A stretch of 64,000 bases of DNA from Quercus robur (Eukaryota; Streptophyta; Magnoliopsida; Fagales; Fagaceae), in the NCBI RefSeq assembly GCF_932294415.1, contig NC_065538.1, forward strand, positions 17,893,656 to 17,957,655. The letters are read 5' to 3'. Below, one piece after another: positions 57,772 through 64,000 of the stretch (the first letter of the stretch is position 1; each line of letters begins with the position of its first letter). The notes under the pieces were generated by a model that worked only from the letters and a program-made list of their open reading frames with translations, ran no database searches and was not told the origin of the DNA. A program made the position numbers and the translations under genes.

Positions 57772-59828
57772 CTATTGATTCTTGAAGTTTACCAAGTTCT
57801 GTTGGATCCTAAAATTTCAAATGAGCTCTATTAGTCCATAAAGTTTTAAAAAATGATTTTGTGTGGGAGCCTTTTTTCTTAGCACATAGGCCTAAGGATC
57901 CTACACCAAATACTTATGGTTTGGTGAACTAGGCTTGGTTTACCACAACTAATTGAGTTGTTTACAAACCAAGTGGTGCACAGGGCAAGAATCTACAACA
58001 CATATACACTAGCAAGCAAGATTATATGTATTGAACAGCAAGAAAAAACAGCAAAAGGAAAACAATGTAATAAGGAAAAACACACAATGGCTGTTAGGGA
58101 TTCTCAAGTCAATATGAAATATTTGATTATTTTCTTAATTATAGATTACAATGTACTCACCAAGACGTGTTACGAGTTTCAAATAAGTTCAAAAATCACA
58201 GACTTAGATGGCTATTCAAGCCTCCAAGACTTGCAAAATTTGAATCTTTTTGAATCCGAGTATGTTCTACAGTGGTTGTGTTAGGATATCGGGGATTATT
58301 TCTCTTCCTTTTATTACTTTCTCTAATTTTTGATAGAGTTTTCTCAATGATTCTGTTATGGTTTACTATTGCCCCCTTTGCCCTTCAATGTTGGTTGCCC
58401 TCCCCTTTTATAGTGTCATGGTAAGGTTTTGGGATACCATTAATTTCTCTCTTTTGCTCCCCTAGGCACCAGAGTTTGTGCTGTGCCAGTCACTAGGGTT
58501 GGTCCTTTCCTTATTCCTCATAATTTTCTCCTTTCGGTGCTATCTTCTTGAAAGTCCCTTGTTGACTTTCTGTTCTGAGATGCCCTTAGATAGCTGACCT
58601 CAGCTTTTGGCTTTTTACTTTTTCAATTTTTGGCTGACTCTTTTCTTGTCATTTTTTCCAAGTAGTTGGAATCCTTTCCTATTGGGTTGAAGGTTTTTCC
58701 AGCCACTTCCTCTTATAGCTCTTCATTCTGGTTTCCTTGAAGTACCACCCTCTTTATTCATGAACGGTTACTTCATGCCTTCTGACTCCTTGCTGGATCA
58801 TTAGGTGCTTGAGAAGGACATTTCTGTCCTTCATTCCTTGTGTTTTTTTGGTACTTCCTTTGAGCTGTCTCAATTTTATCTTAGCTGCGTTGCGCGTATC
58901 AGGGATCCGAGCCTTTGGCAGCCCCTAGGGATCCCGACCCAGCATTTTCTGCTGGACTCCCCTTAATGTCCTGATCCTGGCAGGCTAAGCTTTTCCTTCC
59001 ATGGATTTTTGGGCTTCAAATTTTTTGGGCTTACCATCCTTTTTCTTTGTAGTGAATTCATTCATTTTATGATTACTTGTCATGGGGTTGGCCCATTATG
59101 TTATTTCTTTGGACCTTGGTGTCATGATTTTTTTGAACTCAACAGAGTTATATTAGTCATTTTGTAAACTTTTGATAGTTTCTTTATCTATATGGCTAAC
59201 GGAACAATGATATTGCATTTTTTGAGTGACGTGGGAATGTGTTTTATGTTAAAAATTAGCCATCTTCATTGACATGTCACCAAAGCTAAAACAAGTCTCC
59301 CCAAATCCAAAAGGACCAAAACTGAGAACTGAGTCCTAACCCAGTTCCCACCTCTAGCAGCTGCTTAGCCCTCATGTGGACCAAAAAAGTTCCAAAGTTC
59401 CCCATCCAATCCGAGCAAGAAAAGGTATTGTGAAACTAATTCAATCAACATTTAATTTACTAGTGTTTTTTATGCTTTCAAAACAATTAATAAATATTTT
59501 CAAAATCTCTACCTTAAGACGATAATACCAAATCCAAATTCGTTGTATCACTAAAGAAGAAAAAAAAATAAAAGACTAAGCAGATCTATTTTGGCTAGGT
59601 TGATATGTCAACGATGATGTGTAATTTTTTTAATATAAAAAATATTGTTATGTCACTTAAAAAATACTATGTTATTATTCTGTTGCCACATAAATAAAAA
59701 AATAACTAACAGAAGTTAACAAAATGATCAATAATTCTCATTTTTAAAACTTCAAGAATCAATAAAGTCAATTTGAAATTTCAAAGGATAATAGTACTTG
59801 CTTGGAAAATTTCATGGACCAACAATGA
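57772..59828. mobile_element. Long-inverted-arm element interrupted by a solo LTR
   Basis: The left arm (57772-57958 continuing at 59149-59290) is the imperfect reverse complement of the right arm (about 59590-59828). Shared blocks include AAATTTCAAAT, AAGTTTTAAAAA, GAGTGACGTG/AAGTGACATA and CATTGACATGTCA/GTTGACATATCA. Once the LTR is removed the left arm is continuous, which shows the order of events. No transposase is present. Confidence 0.6.
57959..59144 (-). mobile_element. Solo LTR, 1186 bp, inserted in an inverted arm
   Basis: GAGT flanks both sides (57955-57958 and 59145-59148). Ends are TGTTTACAAACC and GAACTCAACA, giving TGTT...AACA inverted termini. On the minus strand TATAAAAGGGGAGG (near 58400-58415) is a good TATA box, so I assign minus orientation. 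It is a different family from the LTRs at 14025 and 20901. Confidence 0.65.
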
Positions 59829-60896
59829 ATTTTTGCAGATTAAATCAAAATCATCTTTTTTACAAAGGTTAAATGCCAATTATTGCATAATAGTATAATT
59901 CACAATTTTCTGTCGGCAAATATGGAATGTACAGACCAATAAAATGACAAAATCTTATCCACGCATAGCACAGTGAGATTTGTACTCGCCGCATATTCTT
60001 CATATATATCTTATGAATATCCAACTTTTGTCATGGATCCAAAAAGACAAATTAAAAAAAAAAAAAAAAAAAAAAAACCTCTCAACTTTGGTTGAGCCCA
60101 GTAAACTCAGATGGTATTTAAAAGTCAGAAGCTAAGAGTATTACAAAATTTTAATTACTTAAAAATACTATAAATTGATTTATTAATTTTAAAAGAATAA
60201 TAATTAAAAAATTTATTTAATTGAATGATATTAAAAACATTATAGATTTTAGTACACAAATTTTGTAATTTGAGGTGTCAATTTTTAAACCCAAAAACAA
60301 AAGAAATAATTAAAAATTATTTATTTATTATTATAATATAAATGTGATAGTCACCTCAAATTTATCATATTCTTTTGAGCTATTGAATTATATCACTGGC
60401 AACTTTTGATTGGGAGGTCAATTTATAAGATTTATATCAATGCAGCAATTGTAATAACTTTCGCACGTTTTCTATCTATAAAAGAAACAAAGCAAAAGAG
60501 TAAAGACCGAATCTCCACGTTTTTTATTTGTGTGGATCACAAAGCAAAAGAGTAAAGACCAAAGAGGTACCTTGTTTCAATCTGAGGAAGAAAAAGAGAT
60601 AAAAAAGAAAAAGACAAGAGGCCCAGCTAAGACCCCTGGACCCCTTTAAATAGGTCCATTAATGTCTAAACATTTTGAACGTGGGTTAACGTACCCTTTG
60701 TATTGTGTGGATAAAGAAGGAAAAAATAATTGTGGCCGTTGGATGAGTTATCTTATCTTCCTTATCCAATTATAAAACGACAATGCTAGGGTACAAGGAC
60801 AATAATTGATAATTCTTTTTTTTTTTTTTTTGAACTGGAAAGCTAGGACAATAAATTCTACAACCTTCTTTACTCACCACGGTTCATTACAATTTT

Positions 60897-60920
60897 TTTT
60901 TTTTTTGCGGGAAAGTTTCT
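60897..60920 (-). mobile_element. Possible micro-insertion between TTACAATTTT repeats
   Basis: TTACAATTTT at 60887-60896 and 60921-60930 flanks 24 bp that reads AGAAACTTTCCCGC plus A10 on the minus strand. The 10-bp repeat is simple sequence, so chance is possible. Confidence 0.35.
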
Positions 60921-61426
60921 TTACAATTTTAGCAATAAATTTTAAGTGAGAAACGCTTATGGGTTTTAATTTAGGCTCGTTATTGAAATTAATTTTTTGT
61001 CCATTAAAAACTACTTGTCATCTCTTAACTAAAATTTGTTTTGTAAATAGACAAAATTTATTGTGTTGTAAATAGGAGTTGAATGAAGGTCTAAAGGTAC
61101 AATTATAAGATGCTCATATGTGTCTAGACTCTTTTAACTCAATTGGCTGGCAGCCTGATACTATTTGGTATTTTTAATGGAAAAATTTCCTTTACCCTCG
61201 ATTATTGATGTATATATAAAAAGAAAAACTAATATGAATGACCATAATGTTATAAACAATAAATTTTAATTTTTTTTTTCACAAATTATTAAGGTTTCAT
61301 ATTGTGATTTATTCAATATTAAACTATCAATGACATTATATCACTGTGCTAATCACAATATGTCAAGTTTTGAATTTTCTTAAATTTATTGTAACATTTG
61401 ACTTATTATACCACGAAGGATAAATA

Positions 61427-61454
61427 CATATCTCTCAAAAAAAAAAAAAAAAAT
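61427..61454 (+). mobile_element. Micro-insertion CATATCTCTC + A17, flanked by 12-bp repeats
   Basis: GAAGGATAAATA is present at 61415-61426 and 61455-61466. The insert is CATATCTCTC, 17 A and one T. Its CTC-A(n) junction is like that of the insert at 30359. Confidence 0.6.
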
Positions 61455-62630
61455 GAAGGATAAATATATATATATATGGTGGCATCATATAATATTAAAA
61501 AAGATGCAGCAATATGTCAAAGGTGAATCAAGTGTCCTCCAGGTCTGCATGTTCCCTGATAAATAAATAAATATTTATTTATTTAATAAAGTCTTTTTTT
61601 ATAGAAGATATTTAAAAAAGTCTACATGTTCCTCTTCCCCAAAAAAATTAATATAGTCTTCATGTTCCTAATGCACGTCAGAACCTTAATGGACAAATTT
61701 AAAGTTTTTATGCTACATGGTAGGAAATGGGAGAGAACATGATACATAGGCATCGATATAGTTTTCAGGAATGTCAAATCATACAAGAGTTCGACAGCAC
61801 TAAAGAAGCATTCAACAATATAGAATACAAGCTAAAATTTGAATGACGAATAACAATTCCAACTTAAGATTTTACCTTAATCCTCTAACTCAACTTTTAA
61901 TGATTGACAAATGACATCATTGACATGGGTCAAAAATCTTTTCAGATAAGGTTCAAGAACTTGATTATCACTGTTAGATTTTATGAAAATTTAGAGAAAG
62001 AGAGTGACAACAAAAGAAAGAAGATGCAAGGTATATGTTGTTCGGCTTAATAATCAATGTTCATGGAGGAAAGTTTTAACGGCTACATCTTCACTATAAT
62101 ATAAATTTTCAACTTTATTACATTAATCTTGGATATGGGGCATTTATAGGAGACTAAACGATAAACTAATCATACAATAGACTATGATTACTTGACTTGT
62201 AGTAAAAGTAGTATTATTAGCTTGCACATTAAGGATTGAGTCTGGGCCTAGACTATGATTGGACCCAATGCCTCTAATCACCTAGAAAGTTTAAAGATGC
62301 TTACTATGTTTAATTTTCCAATAATTTGGTTTCATAAATTTAGGATGGAAGGAGGATAAAAAAAAAATGTTAAAATTAATACTAATTTTACTAAAAGAGA
62401 GTTAATGAATTGATGTGATAATGAAAATGTAATTCATGCTACATAAACATAATAAATATATTTCTGAATTACTTTTTTGTGTGTAGAATTTTAACTCATT
62501 ATCTTGTAAGATTTATATAATCTTTTTAATATATAAAAGAAGATGAGAAAAAGTTTGATCAAGAACTTTAATTGGATTTTAATTTTTAATTGCATCTTAA
62601 TTTTATGTCGAGTGTTATTTTAAAGTGAGG

Positions 62631-62795
62631 TGTTATGCCCATAATATTTTCACAACACTTTCATGACAAATTATATGTGGTAAGTTGTTATTGATTTTAA
62701 TTTAAACTTACCACTGAAATTATTTTTGTCCACTAATAATAACTTGTAACAATCTGTTACGTATGATTTATTGTGAAAACATTTTGGACATAACA
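62631..62795. mobile_element. Short TIR element (MITE), 165 bp
   Basis: The left end TGTTATGCCCATAATATTTT matches the reverse complement of the right end, TGTTATGTCCAAAATGTTTT, over about 33 bp. It resembles the TIR element at 15492 in its TTTTCA...ACAAAT phrases. Noncoding. Confidence 0.6.
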
Positions 62796-64000
62796 TTTAT
62801 CTATTTTAAATGTCCTATTATTGATGCCAAATGTTTTTAGATTTGAAATATACTCAAATTTCTTGCCAAATGTCATTTCATTATACTCTAATTTTGTGTC
62901 AATTATGTTTACATGGAAATTCATATATCTAAACTTATAAAAATATAGAAGACTAAATTCGAATTTTTTATACATCTAATTCAAATTCAAAAGCTTGTTC
63001 CTTTCCTCATATTCTTCCTTGCGAAGAATAGGTGTTTTACTCGTGGGTACCCACACTAGTCACACTATGGCTTTTATTGTTTTGCTGTGATGGGTCCTAG
63101 GGAGATAAATTTTTTTTTTTTTTTTTTCCTCCTGAATAATACAATTTATTGTAAGAAGAAGAATTGATGGAAAATTAAATCCAACGTGCAATTGGATTTG
63201 TGGCCCAATATATCGAAGCTAGTTTTATTTATGTCCGTTTGAGTCCAATCAAGAATTCAAGATGCTTCACTTTGTTGTTATTGTTGTTTTCTTTCCCCTA
63301 CTCAAAAGATCTAAAATGTTGCACGAATTATAAGAAAGCTACAGTCCTTTTATCCACAACAACAGAGAAACCAATGAGAAAGCCGGAAAAGACGATGGAG
63401 GGAAAGAACCCATGCATGCTGCAGTATCAGATACATGTCAACATGTGCTGTATTTCAGTCATACTTTTAACTAGAGACATGGTAAAATAAAAAGCAACCT
63501 TCCCACATGCGTAGGGCAATAAGTAAATCATAATAATTGAAATGAAAGATATTATTAGAAACATTATTTACAGATTTTTACCATCACATATGTTGTATAA
63601 ATTAATGTGTCAATTTATATAAAAAAAAAGTAGAATTAAGAAATATATTATCTTGTTGATTTGGCAATTGGCTCCGATCACATTAATTTCCTTTTTGTGT
63701 GGTTTGTTTGTTGATTTGAACATTAGATGTTTCCATTTGAAATACCAAGATGTGCCAATCAATTTAGTTACAAGAATTTTAATAATCACATTAATTATTA
63801 TGTCATTTTATAATTTGTGGTTAAAAGAAAAAGAAATCCAAGAGAGATAATATTTCTTACAATGAATTGGAATCATTTAGAGTTTTTAGTGTAACTACTA
63901 ACTATCACGTGGTTTTGAAAATATTTTTCATTCATTTGGAAATGAATAGATTGAATTTTGCATTGTTATTTTAAATAAATATCAAAATCATGACAATCAA

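Larger units (their letters stand above)
59829..64000. other. AT-rich intergenic region, no gene
   Basis: No credible gene on either strand. ACAAAGCAAAAGAGTAAAGACC is repeated at about 60487 and 60538. Poly(A) or poly(T) tracts occur near 60055, 60815, 60895 and 63110. A poly(A) micro-insertion (61427) and a MITE (62631) are listed separately. Confidence 0.55.

Noticed and set aside
57958..58284. 108-aa open frame in the right-hand intergenic region
   Set aside because: It lies inside the solo LTR at 57959-59144 on the opposite strand to its TATA box and has no family resemblance.
1..64000. CRISPR arrays, bacterial operons or integrated virus genes
   Set aside because: Every clear gene is plant-type with introns; repeats are transposon ends or tandem duplications, and no reverse transcriptase other than the LINE type was found.

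Overview
This is a plant nuclear window, most likely from a woody eudicot. Genes have many introns with GT/AG junctions, the spacers are AT-rich, and plant LINEs, Tourist/Harbinger elements, tRNA-derived SINEs and solo LTRs are abundant. Some repeat families look Fagaceae-like, but that placement is inference.

Host genes. (1) 262-424 (+): probable last exon of a RadA/Sms-like DNA repair protein that runs off the left edge. (2) 1949-7904 (-): complete 13-exon ATP-dependent 6-phosphofructokinase, 558 aa, with a duplicated C-terminal tail and a repeat-filled first intron. (3) 44969-51349 (+): complete 13-exon mitochondrial processing peptidase alpha subunit, 505 aa. (4) 52418-55154 (+): two-exon P-type PPR protein, 663 aa, probably mitochondrial. 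Genes 3 and 4 are neighbours on the same strand. Both have GGCCCA/AGCCCA (site II-like) motifs upstream, which suits organelle-function genes.

Between PFK and MPP-alpha lies about 37 kb of mobile DNA. It holds a SINE (10021), a solo LTR (14025-14823), a Tourist-like MITE (17071-17271), and an RT-less LINE derivative bounded by a 10-bp target duplication (17626-20792, -). A second solo LTR follows (20901-21622, TSD AAACT). Next is a SINE split by an element with ~330-bp inverted arms (22291-30053) that in turn carries a LINE (intact ORF1, broken ORF2). Then comes an apparently intact PIF/Harbinger element (33907-38574, both ORFs open, TTA on both sides), followed directly by two TTA-bounded MITEs. 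Last is a 1.28-kb tandem duplication carrying near-perfect 77-bp hairpins (41301-43853). Downstream of the PPR gene is another long-arm element interrupted by a solo LTR (57772-59828).

The least expected pattern is a set of at least six tiny inserts of 12-46 bp. Each is little more than a poly(A) or poly(T) tract after a C, flanked by 12-18-bp direct repeats. They look like footprints of target-primed reverse transcription truncated almost to the tail. No bacterial-type system, CRISPR array, rRNA or genuine tRNA gene was seen.
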